24,325 nucleotides of DNA. Origin: CAYVQE01 sp964633205 (GTDB taxonomy: Bacteria > Myxococcota > B64-G9). This document shows, piece by piece, positions 1 to 7,147 of the stretch. The stretch spans positions 1-24,325 of the forward strand of contig CAZWFN010000095.1 of the NCBI GenBank assembly GCA_964633205.1, in the 5' to 3' direction. Position 1 is the stretch's first letter, and every line of letters begins with the position of its first letter. A program made the translations under genes and the position numbers. A model generated the notes under the pieces. The model searched no databases, was not told the origin of the DNA, and saw nothing but the letters and a program-made list of their open reading frames with translations.

Positions 1-137
1 GCTCGCACAACCTGTTCAAGGCGCTCTACGCCCTGGGCATGAGCTTCCGCCGGGCCGGGCTGGAGCTGACCGTCAGCCGGGGCATGGCCGAGCTGGAGCG
101 CCAGCTGGCCGCCGATGAGGAGCAGCTGATCGGCTGA
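1..137 (+). CDS. C-terminal fragment of an unidentified protein
   Basis: An open frame enters from the left edge and ends at a TGA at 135-137, giving the last 44 residues. The visible part is a helical, charged tail with an N-L-F-K-A-L-Y-A-L-G stretch, then R-R-A-G-L-E-L, and an E/L-rich end. Third-position G/C bias fits coding sequence. I do not recognise the family from this fragment. The gene converges on the AbgT-type transporter, leaving about 31 bases between the stop codons. Those bases are GC-rich, with a direct repeat of GCCCGG but no T-run, so I do not call a terminator there. Confidence 0.6.
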   Translation, partial: SHNLFKALYALGMSFRRAGLELTVSRGMAELERQLAADEEQLIG

Positions 138-168
138 GTCGACGGGCGGGCGGCCCGGTGGCCCGGGC

Positions 169-1710
169 TCAGGGGAGGCTGACGCCCGGCGGCAGGTCGT
201 AGTACAGCGTCGCGCCGGGCCCCAGGGGCAGCTCGAGCAGGATCCAGCCGCTGAGTAGCAGCGACCAGCCGATGAAGAAGGCGATCGAGTACGGCAGCAT
301 GGTGGCGATGATGGTGCCGATGCCGGCCTCTTGGTCGTACTTCTGGAAGTAGGCGATGATCAGGGCGAAAAAACTCATCATGGGCGAGATCACGTTGGTG
401 ACCGAGTCGCCGATGCGGTAGACCACCTGGGACAGCTCGGGCGAGAAGCCCATCAGCATGAACATGGGCACGAAGATGGGCGCCAGAATGGCCCACTTGG
501 CCGATGCGCTGCCCATGAACAGGTTGATGACGGCCGCCAGCAGGATGAACAGGATCATCAGCGGGATGACCCCCAGATCCAGGGCCAGCAAGAGCTCGGC
601 GCCGCTGACGGAGAACACCAGGCCGAGGTGGCTCCACTTGAAGTAGGCGACGAACTGGGCCGCGAAAAAGACGAGCACCATGTAGTTGGCGATCGTCTTG
701 AGGCTGGTGGTCATGCCCGCGATCACGTCGGCGTCGTTCTTGTACTTGCCGGTCACCGCGCCGTATACGATGCCGGCGGTGCCGGCGATCACGAACAGGA
801 AGGCGATGACGCCCTCGATCAGCGGCGAGGACAGAAAGCCCCCGTCCGGCCCGCGCAGGAATCCTTCGGCCGGCAGCATGCCCCACAGGATCAAGCCCAG
901 CCAGGCCAGCATGCTGATTCCGGTCCAGCGCAGCCCCTTCCTCTCCAGCGCGCTGAGCGGCTCGACGGCCTCGTCGGCGAAGCGGCTCGCGGCATGCTTG
1001 AAACGGGGCGCGATCAGCTTCTCGGTGATCAGGGTGCCCAGCGTGGCGATGATCAAGGTGGACACCGCCATGAAGTAGTAGTTGGCGGTGGGGTTGACGT
1101 GCGCCTGCGGATCGAGGATGCGCGCGCTCTCCTCGGTCAGTCCGGCCAGGAGCGGATCGATGGTGCCCAGCAGCAGGTTGGCGCTGAATCCCCCGGACAC
1201 GCCGGCGAAGGCGGCCGCCATGCCCACGAAGGGATGGCGGCCGATGGTCGAGAAGATGACGCCGGCCAGCGGGATCAAGAGCACGTAGCCGACGTCGCTG
1301 GCGATGTTGGACAGGATGCCGGCCAGCACGACCACGAAGGTCAGGATCTTGCGCGGCGAGCCGAGCACCAGCTTGCGGATCAGCGCGCTGATCAGGCCGC
1401 TCTGCTCGGCGATGCCGATGCCCAGCATGGCCACCATGACGATGCCCAGGGGCGCGAAGGAGGTGTAGTTGTGGACCATCTCGACGATGATCCGGTTGAG
1501 CCCCTCGATGGACAGCAGGTTGACGGTGCGGATGGTCTCGCCGGTGGCTGGATGGGTGACGCTCCAGTCCAGCCAGGCGCCGAGCGCCGAGAACACCAGC
1601 ACCAGCAGGGCGAAGATGCCGAACAGGGAGGCGGGATGGGGCAGCGCGTTGCCGCCCCGTTCGATGATGTTGAGGAACTTGTCGACCCAGGAGGTTTTCT
1701 CGCCAGCCAT
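169..1710 (-). CDS. AbgT-family transporter
   Basis: This 513-residue polytopic inner-membrane protein matches the usual AbgT length of about 510. The family includes E. coli AbgT (p-aminobenzoyl-glutamate uptake) and MtrF-type exporters linked to sulfonamide resistance. Visible family hallmarks are a G-I-L-S-N-I-A-S-D-V-G-Y segment near residues 131-142, G-G-F-S-A-N-L-L-L-G-T-I-D-P near 173-186, and a C-terminal V-T-N-V-I-S-P-M-M-S-F-F hairpin. Hydrophobic segments recur throughout. The open frame extends upstream, but the stretch before Met(1710) is Arg/Ser-rich and unlike the protein, so the ATG at 1710 is preferred although its ribosome binding site is weak. The transport direction (uptake or efflux) cannot be told from the sequence. 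The gene stands alone and is divergent from higBA. Confidence 0.9.
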   Translation of the reverse strand: MAGEKTSWVDKFLNIIERGGNALPHPASLFGIFALLVLVFSALGAWLDWSVTHPATGETIRTVNLLSIEGLNRIIVEMVHNYTSFAPLGIVMVAMLGIGIAEQSGLISALIRKLVLGSPRKILTFVVVLAGILSNIASDVGYVLLIPLAGVIFSTIGRHPFVGMAAAFAGVSGGFSANLLLGTIDPLLAGLTEESARILDPQAHVNPTANYYFMAVSTLIIATLGTLITEKLIAPRFKHAASRFADEAVEPLSALERKGLRWTGISMLAWLGLILWGMLPAEGFLRGPDGGFLSSPLIEGVIAFLFVIAGTAGIVYGAVTGKYKNDADVIAGMTTSLKTIANYMVLVFFAAQFVAYFKWSHLGLVFSVSGAELLLALDLGVIPLMILFILLAAVINLFMGSASAKWAILAPIFVPMFMLMGFSPELSQVVYRIGDSVTNVISPMMSFFALIIAYFQKYDQEAGIGTIIATMLPYSIAFFIGWSLLLSGWILLELPLGPGATLYYDLPPGVSLP

Positions 1711-1847
1711 CCGACCGAGCCTATGACCGAAGCCTCTCGCAGTACAAGAAGAATCGGGCCGGCTTCGCGTTTCGTTCCGCCCTGGTCCAGGCCGCCGGGC
1801 CGGTCGAGATGATCGCGCAGACCGCTGCTGCGGACGCAACCTGACGG

Positions 1848-1876
1848 TTGACGTTAGTATCGCGTCGCGGTAGAAT
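1848..1876 (+). promoter_or_regulatory. higBA promoter with candidate operator
   Basis: TTGACG at 1848-1853 and TAGAAT at 1871-1876 are separated by exactly 17 bases, a near-consensus sigma70 promoter. A perfect 8-base palindrome, GAATATTC (1873-1880), overlaps the -10 box and is a candidate HigA or HigB-HigA operator, as is usual for autoregulated toxin-antitoxin operons. The predicted transcription start, around 1882-1884, coincides with the toxin ATG. The promoter boxes are directly visible; the operator role is inference. Confidence 0.7.
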
Positions 1877-1883
1877 ATTCCGG

Positions 1884-2174
1884 ATGATACGCTCATTTCA
1901 AAATCGAACGAGCGACTCGATCTGGGCGGGCAGGTTCGTTCGCGGTATGCCGCACACGGTTCAACGGATCGCCAGGAGAAAACTGAGGATGCTCAACAAT
2001 GCGCAGAGCCTCGATGATCTGCGAATCCCGCCGGGCAACCGGCTCGAGTCGCTGCGGGGAAATCGCAGAGGGCAATACAGCATCCGAATCAACGATCAGT
2101 GGCGGATCTGCTTCCGGTGGTCGGCCGGCGATGTGTTCGAAGTGGAGATCGTGGACTACCACGGAAAGAGGTGA
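1884..2174 (+). CDS. higB: HigB-type toxin (RelE/ParE superfamily)
   Basis: This 96-residue protein has the size and pattern of HigB, a ribosome-dependent mRNA endonuclease. Family features are a short N-terminal part with R-x-x-R-K-L-R-M-L-N-N-A-Q-S, then D-D-L-R-I-P-P-G-N-R-L-E-S-L near residues 50-60, followed by L-R-G-N-R-R-G-Q-Y-S-I-R-I-N-D-Q-W-R-I-C-F and a C-terminal V-D-Y-H. The toxin precedes the antitoxin, the usual hig order. The ATG at 1884 was chosen because the protein then begins M-I-R-S-F, as in relatives; an earlier in-frame start at 1848 would lie inside the promoter. There is little room for a leader, so the mRNA may be leaderless. The pair is probably repressed by its own antitoxin. 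Confidence 0.88.
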   Translation: MIRSFQNRTSDSIWAGRFVRGMPHTVQRIARRKLRMLNNAQSLDDLRIPPGNRLESLRGNRRGQYSIRINDQWRICFRWSAGDVFEVEIVDYHGKR

Positions 2175-2179
2175 TCGGG

Positions 2180-2482
2180 ATGACTGCCAGACGGCTCGAC
2201 AATGTCCATCCTGGCGAGGTTCTCGAAGAGGAGTTTCTGAAGCCCTTGGGCGTCACGGCCTACCGCCTGTCCAAGGCCATCGGAGTACCCCAGACTCGAG
2301 TCTCGGAGATATGCAAGGGACGCCGCTCGGTTTCCGCGGACACCGCACTTCGGCTTTCGAAGTATTTCGGCACCTCGGCCCGTTTCTGGTTGGGCCTGCA
2401 GCAGGACTACGACCTGGAAGAGGAATCGCAGAAGCTTCACAATCGGCTGGAGGAAATCGAGCCCCTGGATGCAGCTGGCTGA
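2180..2482 (+). CDS. higA: HigA-type antitoxin (HTH, XRE family)
   Basis: This 100-residue DNA-binding antitoxin neutralises HigB and normally represses the operon. It begins with the HigA signature H-P-G-E-V-L-E-E-E-F-L-K-P-L-G, followed by a helix-turn-helix (residues about 25-55) containing A-Y-R-L-S-K-A-I-G-V-P-Q-T-R-V-S-E-I-C-K-G-R-R. It continues with A-L-R-L-S-K-Y-F-G-T-S-A-R-F-W-L-G-L-Q and a charged tail. The ATG at 2180 lies five bases after the toxin stop and is preceded by AGAGGTGA, which overlaps that stop, so translation is likely coupled. A GTG three codons upstream (2171) is also in frame but would lose this spacing. The protein is complete and shows no degraded motif. Confidence 0.9.
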   Translation: MTARRLDNVHPGEVLEEEFLKPLGVTAYRLSKAIGVPQTRVSEICKGRRSVSADTALRLSKYFGTSARFWLGLQQDYDLEEESQKLHNRLEEIEPLDAAG

Positions 2483-2556
2483 GCCCGGCGGTTTCCCTTC
2501 CCCCGCGGTCGTGCGACAGTTCTACTTTGGCTCTGGAATCCGTGGTCCCGGACGAA

Positions 2557-2575
2557 CCGGCAGCCAGGCTGCCGG
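2557..2575 (+). promoter_or_regulatory. Palindrome before the release-factor-like gene
   Basis: CCGGCAGCC and GGCTGCCGG form 9-base perfect arms around a single A. As RNA this could fold as a 7-bp stem with a 5-base loop that ends two bases before the GGAGGTGG ribosome binding site of the next gene. No T-run follows, so an intrinsic terminator for higBA is unlikely. It could be a DNA operator or a translational control hairpin; the role is inference. Confidence 0.4.
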
Positions 2576-2588
2576 ATGGAGGTGGAGC

Positions 2589-3692
2589 GTGTTCGCCGAT
2601 GTGGATCTGCGCCAGCTGGCCGAGATGAGCGCCGCCGAGCGGATTTTTCTGACCGTGTACCTGAGCGGGCCGCGCTCGGTGCGCTCGCTGCCGGGGCGCT
2701 TCGAGCGGCTGCGGCGCCTGCTGCGCGCCGGGGGCGAGCGTTTGGCCGACGAGCGCCAGCACTTCGACGAGAACGTGCGGCTGGTCGAGCAGCACCTGGA
2801 GCGCCGGCCCTTGGAATCGGGCGGGCTGTGCCTGGTGGCCTGCTGGGCCGAAGACCTGCTGCGGGCCGTGGCGCTGCCGGTGCCGGTGGCCGACGGGGTG
2901 CACGTCGACTCCTCGCCCTTCATCCGGCCGCTGGCCGAGCTGCAGGAGGAGTACGAGAACGCGGCCGTGGTGGTGGCCGACAACGCCCGCGCCCGCATCT
3001 TCCTGGTCAGCTCGGCCGCCGCCGGCGACGAGCGCCGGGTGCGCGGTGACATCAAGAACCGGGTCAAGAAGGGCGGCTGGTCGCAGCAGCGCTACGAGCG
3101 CCGCCGCGACGGCGAGCTGCTGCAGTACGCCCGCGACATCGTCGGCCGGCTGGCCGAGCTGGAGCGCGAGGCCGACTTCCGCCGGCTGGTGCTGGTCGGC
3201 GGCAAGGAGATCCTGCGCATCGTGCACGACGAGCTGCCGGAGCACCTGAAGCGGGCGGCCGGCAGCCGGGCGGTGGACCTGGGCCGCGGCCCGGACGAGC
3301 TGGAGCGCGAGATCTGGGAGCAGTTCAGCGCCCTGGAACGCCAGAGCGAACGCGACCTGTGGGAGCGCATCCGCGGCGAAGCCCTGAGCGGCGGCCTGGG
3401 CTGCACCGGCGCCGAAGAGGTGCACGCGGCGTTGCAGCAGGGCCGCGTCGACACCCTGCTGCTGGCCCGCGACCACGCCGCCGCCGGCCGGCGCTGCCGC
3501 GACTGCGAGCAACTGGCCCTCGAACCGGTCGCCGCCTGCCCGGCCTGCGGCTCCAGCAACCTGTTCGCCGTGGACGTGGCCAACGAGCTGGTCGAGATGG
3601 CCGAAAAGACCGCCGCTGAGGTCGACTTCGTCGACCCCACCCCCGAGCTCACCGCCGCCGGCGGCCTGGCCGCCCTGCTCAGGTGGTCGTGA
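2589..3692 (+). CDS. Archaeo-eukaryotic release factor 1-like (VLRF1/baeRF-type) protein
   Basis: This 367-residue protein resembles the bacterial relatives of eRF1/Vms1. Residues about 124-215 form an L/V-rich alpha/beta domain (A-V-V-V-A-D-N-A-R-A-R-I-F-L-V) and hold the motif K-K-G-G-W-S-Q-Q-R-Y-E-R-R at 160-172. That motif corresponds to the G-G-Q/Q loop region of release factors and of Vms1-like peptidyl-tRNA hydrolases. The C-terminal third is an eL30/L7Ae-like domain with a zinc ribbon, Cys303-x2-Cys306 and Cys317-x2-Cys320. A role in ribosome rescue or peptidyl-tRNA cleavage is inferred from family knowledge. The start is the GTG at 2589, preceded by GGAGGTGG at five-base spacing; the frame upstream of it has no such signal. 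It lies 106 bases after higA and may be independent of it. Confidence 0.75.
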   Translation: MFADVDLRQLAEMSAAERIFLTVYLSGPRSVRSLPGRFERLRRLLRAGGERLADERQHFDENVRLVEQHLERRPLESGGLCLVACWAEDLLRAVALPVPVADGVHVDSSPFIRPLAELQEEYENAAVVVADNARARIFLVSSAAAGDERRVRGDIKNRVKKGGWSQQRYERRRDGELLQYARDIVGRLAELEREADFRRLVLVGGKEILRIVHDELPEHLKRAAGSRAVDLGRGPDELEREIWEQFSALERQSERDLWERIRGEALSGGLGCTGAEEVHAALQQGRVDTLLLARDHAAAGRRCRDCEQLALEPVAACPACGSSNLFAVDVANELVEMAEKTAAEVDFVDPTPELTAAGGLAALLRWS

Positions 3693-3779
3693 GAAAGCCC
3701 TTGCGACGCCATGCCTTCTTTGGCTTGAGTTCCCATGGGAACGTCGGCTTGGGCTGCCCGGCTCGCTCGGGATGAGTGC

Positions 3780-4142
3780 TCAGAGGGCCAGGGTCGGCCG
3801 GTTTTTGTCGTGCGGATCGAACGCCAACCCGACTTTTGCGCCCACGGCGAGACGGCGCAGCAGCACCAGCGGCACCCACTCGGTGATGGTCAAGCTGCGC
3901 CCTCCCCCATCACCCTCCGCGATCGTCTCCAGGGTGACCCGGACCTTGCACATGCCCTCGCGCCGCTCGCCGGGAAAGACCTCGAGCTTGCTGACCCTGG
4001 CCTCGGAAGGCACCGACTCGGGTGTGAACGCCTCGCCCGCATCGTAGGCTTGCGGCTCGCAACCACTCATCGCGATCGACAAAACCAGCGGCGTCGCGAT
4101 ACGCCACACGAGCTCAGCCGCTTTCGAGGCCCGACGCTTCAT
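3780..4142 (-). CDS. Small predicted lipoprotein, unknown function
   Basis: This 120-residue protein has an N-terminal lipoprotein signal: basic M-K-R-R-A-S-K, a hydrophobic stretch, then M-S-G-C with the candidate lipidated Cys at 28. The mature part has V-S-K-L-E-V-F-P-G-E-R-R and V-R-V-T-L-E-T-I-A-E-G and looks beta-rich, with a C-terminal D-P-H-D-K-N-R-P. I do not recognise a family. The ATG at 4142 has GAGGAG seven bases upstream. It starts 29 bases after the RND exporter stop, so it is probably the last gene of that envelope cluster and may be an accessory periplasmic or membrane-anchored factor. Confidence 0.7.
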   Translation of the reverse strand: MKRRASKAAELVWRIATPLVLSIAMSGCEPQAYDAGEAFTPESVPSEARVSKLEVFPGERREGMCKVRVTLETIAEGDGGGRSLTITEWVPLVLLRRLAVGAKVGLAFDPHDKNRPTLAL

Positions 4143-4171
4143 CGCTCGGCTCCTCTCGGTGACCTTACCGC

Positions 4172-7138
4172 TCAAGGCTCGGTCAGCAGCCGGCCCTTGC
4201 GGCGCAGAAAGCTCGGCTTGGTGATGATCAGCACCGCCGGCATGACGGTCACCGCGGCCAGGGCGCTGGTGACCATGGCCAGCGCCAACAGGGCGCCGAA
4301 GTAGTGCAGCGGGATCAGCTCGGCGGATAGGAACACGAGCTGGCCGGCGGTGACGGTGATGGCGTTGATCAGGATGGCCCGGCCGGCGGTGCGCTGGGCC
4401 AGGGCCAGGGCGCCGGCCGGCTCGCCGGAGTGCACCAGCTCCAGCCGGGTGCGCGACAGGAAATGGATGGTGTAGTCGATTCCCACGCCGACCACCAGCG
4501 AGGCGATCAGCACGGTGGCCGAGTCGAGGCGGATGCCCAGCGCGGCCATGGTGCCGAAGTTGACCAGCAGGGTGACCACCATCGGGATCATGCCCAGCAG
4601 GCCGGCCAGCAGCGAGCGGAACTGTATCATCAGCAGCAACATCGCCACCAGGCCGGCCAGCCCCAGGCTGGACAGCTGGCTGTAGACCAGCCGGTTGTCG
4701 ACGTTGACCGAGATATGGTGCATGCCGGTCTGGGCGAACTCGGCCGCCACCGCCTGGCCGCCGGCCGGCGGCTGCTCGTCCGGCGCCAGCGGCAAGAACA
4801 CCCTTCGGGTGTTGAACGGGGCCAGATCGCCGCGCAGATCCGCGCGCAAGCGCTCGTCGGCCGCGGCCGCGGCCGGCAACCGGGCCAGCAGCTCGTCGAG
4901 CAGCAGCCGGCTGCGGCGGGCGTCGGTGATGTCGTCGACCAGCACCGCCAGCGACTTCGACAGGTAGCCGGGGCCCTTGGGATCGTCGGCCACCAGAGGC
5001 GCCGGCAGGCTCTCGCGGATCAGGCTCTCCAGCCGCTCGCGTTGCAGCCGCCCGCGCTCGGCCGCCCGTTCGGCCACGGCTTCGGCCACGGCCGCGGCCA
5101 GCGCCTCGTCCTCGATCAGCATGTCGGACTCGTCGGACAGCAAAAAAGCCTGTATCGCCTGGCGGTAGGTGGCGGCCGGCGCCGGGCCGGCCGGGCTGGT
5201 GCGCGCCTGCAGCAGCCAGGCGCGCACGTCGTCCACCTTCCATTCCCGCTCGGGCAGGCGGAAGCGAAGATCGAGGGCGGTGTTCAGCGCCACCTTGTCC
5301 AGGCGGGCCGCGCGGGCGCGCTCGGCCAGCCCGGCCGGGGCGCCGGCCAGCTCGACGGCCGTGGCGCGGCCGGGCAGGCGTTCGAGGAAATCCTCCACCT
5401 CGGCCACGATCACCCGCAACCGACCGGTGTCCGACTCGGAGCTGACGCCCTGGATCAGCGCGTGCTGGCCGTCATCGTCCACGAACTGCTTCAGCACCGA
5501 TTTGCCTTCGAGGTTGAACCACAGGTTGCCCACCCCGCGCTCGGTGGGCGGGATGGACCGGGCCGAGAACATGACCTGGTTCATCTCGGCGATCAGGCTG
5601 GCCACGCTGCGCACGTTCGACACGTCCTCGATGGTGCGCAGGAACTTCTCGATGGTCAGCATCTGCGACAGCACGAACGGATGCTTGGGGTCGCCGGCGA
5701 CCGTGATCCAGATGGGCACGTTGCCGCCCAGCTTCTGCTTCATCATCACATCGGCCCGGCGCACCGGGCTGTCTTCGGGAAAGTAGGCCACCATGTTGAA
5801 CTGGCGATCGAGCTGCGGGATGAAGGCCGCTGCCACCAGCGCCACCACCACCGCCAGCGCGATGACCGTCTTCGAGGCCCGCAGCGCCAGCGACCCCAGA
5901 CCGGCCAGGATCCAGCCGAACACGCCCCCGCTGTCCTGCTCGTCGCCGCGGCGCTGGGTGCGCGACGGCTTGAGCAGCGACAGCACCGCCGGCAACAGGG
6001 TCAGCGCCACCAGCATGGCGCTGAAGATGCCGAAGGCGGCCATCAGGCCGGTGTGCTGGATGAACACCAGGTTGGAGGTCAGAAAGGACAGGAACCCGAC
6101 CACCGTGGTCAGCCCGGCCAGGCCGATGGGCACCATCACGTCGACCATGGCCCGGCGCAGCTGCTTTTCATGGCCCTCCCCGTCGCCGACCCGCACCTCG
6201 TCGACCTTGTGCAGCAGGTGGATGGCGTAGGCCGTGCCGAGCGCGATCAGCAGCACCGGGATGACGTTGGACAGCATGGTGATCGGCAGGCCCAGCGCAG
6301 ACAGCAAGCCCATGGCCCAGGTGGCGCTGACGATGACCGTGGCCAGCGGCAGCAGCACACCGCGCAAGGAGCGGAAGGACAGAAACAGGATGACGATGAC
6401 CACCAGGCTGACCACCGGCACCAGCACCAGCATGTCGGCCAGGATGATCTCGGACATGTTCTTCATCCAGTACGGGAACCCGCCGAAGTAGAACATCTGC
6501 AGGCCGGCGGGCTGGGCCAAGGACGGCTCGATCCGGGTGCCCGCGATGTGCAGCTTGCGCCCGGCCAGCCAGCCGGCGATGGCGTCTTTGACCGCGTTGG
6601 CCACCTCCACCCTGTCGGCGTCGCCGGCGATGCTGAAGGTCAGGTTGGCCAGCTTGCCGTCGGCGTCGACCAACACCCCGACCAGCTCCTCCTTGCCCAG
6701 CACGTAGCCGCGCAGCTCGGCGAGGTCTTCGGGGCTGGTGGGGATGGCCTGCGGATCGACCACCGGCCGCACGGCCACGGTCGGCTCGCCGTCGATCTCC
6801 TCGGCCTGGACATCGTCCATCTCGGTCAGGCTGACCACCCAGTTGACGCCGTCGATCTGGCCGACGATCCGCGACAGCTCATCGATGCAGCGCAGCGCCC
6901 GCGGGGTGAACACGTCGTCGAACTCCACGCCCACCATGGCCACGGCCACGCCGCCGAACCGGTCGCCGGCCTCCTGGAAACGCTTGACGACCGGATCGTC
7001 GGCGGGCAGGTACTTGGAGAAGTCGGCCTCGATATGGGCCCACTTGGCGATGGCCACACCAGCGGCCGCGGTCAGCAGCACCACCGCGACGATGATCCAC
7101 CACCGCAGACGGATGACCCAACGGGCGAATGCGTCCAT
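4172..7138 (-). CDS. RND superfamily (MMPL/SSD-type) exporter
   Basis: This 988-residue inner-membrane protein has the two-repeat RND layout: a membrane segment at 13-31, a large periplasmic loop, a helix cluster at about 230-390, then a second segment, loop and cluster ending near 975. The repeated family motif G-T-A-Y-A-I-H-L-L-H (301-310) recurs as G-V-G-I-D-Y-T-I-H-F (884-893). Such sterol-sensing-domain-like RND proteins (HpnN and MMPL relatives) move lipids or hydrophobic compounds using the proton gradient; the substrate here is unknown. The second periplasmic loop is long (about residues 440-800) and partly charged and helical. GAGGAG, overlapping the stop of the barrel gene upstream, precedes the ATG, so the two are probably coupled. 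Confidence 0.88.
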   Translation of the reverse strand: MDAFARWVIRLRWWIIVAVVLLTAAAGVAIAKWAHIEADFSKYLPADDPVVKRFQEAGDRFGGVAVAMVGVEFDDVFTPRALRCIDELSRIVGQIDGVNWVVSLTEMDDVQAEEIDGEPTVAVRPVVDPQAIPTSPEDLAELRGYVLGKEELVGVLVDADGKLANLTFSIAGDADRVEVANAVKDAIAGWLAGRKLHIAGTRIEPSLAQPAGLQMFYFGGFPYWMKNMSEIILADMLVLVPVVSLVVIVILFLSFRSLRGVLLPLATVIVSATWAMGLLSALGLPITMLSNVIPVLLIALGTAYAIHLLHKVDEVRVGDGEGHEKQLRRAMVDVMVPIGLAGLTTVVGFLSFLTSNLVFIQHTGLMAAFGIFSAMLVALTLLPAVLSLLKPSRTQRRGDEQDSGGVFGWILAGLGSLALRASKTVIALAVVVALVAAAFIPQLDRQFNMVAYFPEDSPVRRADVMMKQKLGGNVPIWITVAGDPKHPFVLSQMLTIEKFLRTIEDVSNVRSVASLIAEMNQVMFSARSIPPTERGVGNLWFNLEGKSVLKQFVDDDGQHALIQGVSSESDTGRLRVIVAEVEDFLERLPGRATAVELAGAPAGLAERARAARLDKVALNTALDLRFRLPEREWKVDDVRAWLLQARTSPAGPAPAATYRQAIQAFLLSDESDMLIEDEALAAAVAEAVAERAAERGRLQRERLESLIRESLPAPLVADDPKGPGYLSKSLAVLVDDITDARRSRLLLDELLARLPAAAAADERLRADLRGDLAPFNTRRVFLPLAPDEQPPAGGQAVAAEFAQTGMHHISVNVDNRLVYSQLSSLGLAGLVAMLLLMIQFRSLLAGLLGMIPMVVTLLVNFGTMAALGIRLDSATVLIASLVVGVGIDYTIHFLSRTRLELVHSGEPAGALALAQRTAGRAILINAITVTAGQLVFLSAELIPLHYFGALLALAMVTSALAAVTVMPAVLIITKPSFLRRKGRLLTEP

Positions 7139-7147
7139 GGACGCTCC

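Noticed and set aside
3910..5243. Extended open frame upstream of the small lipoprotein, overlapping the RND gene
   Set aside because: It is out of frame with the clear RND coding sequence, and the ATG at 4142 with GAGGAG and a lipoprotein signal is the better start.
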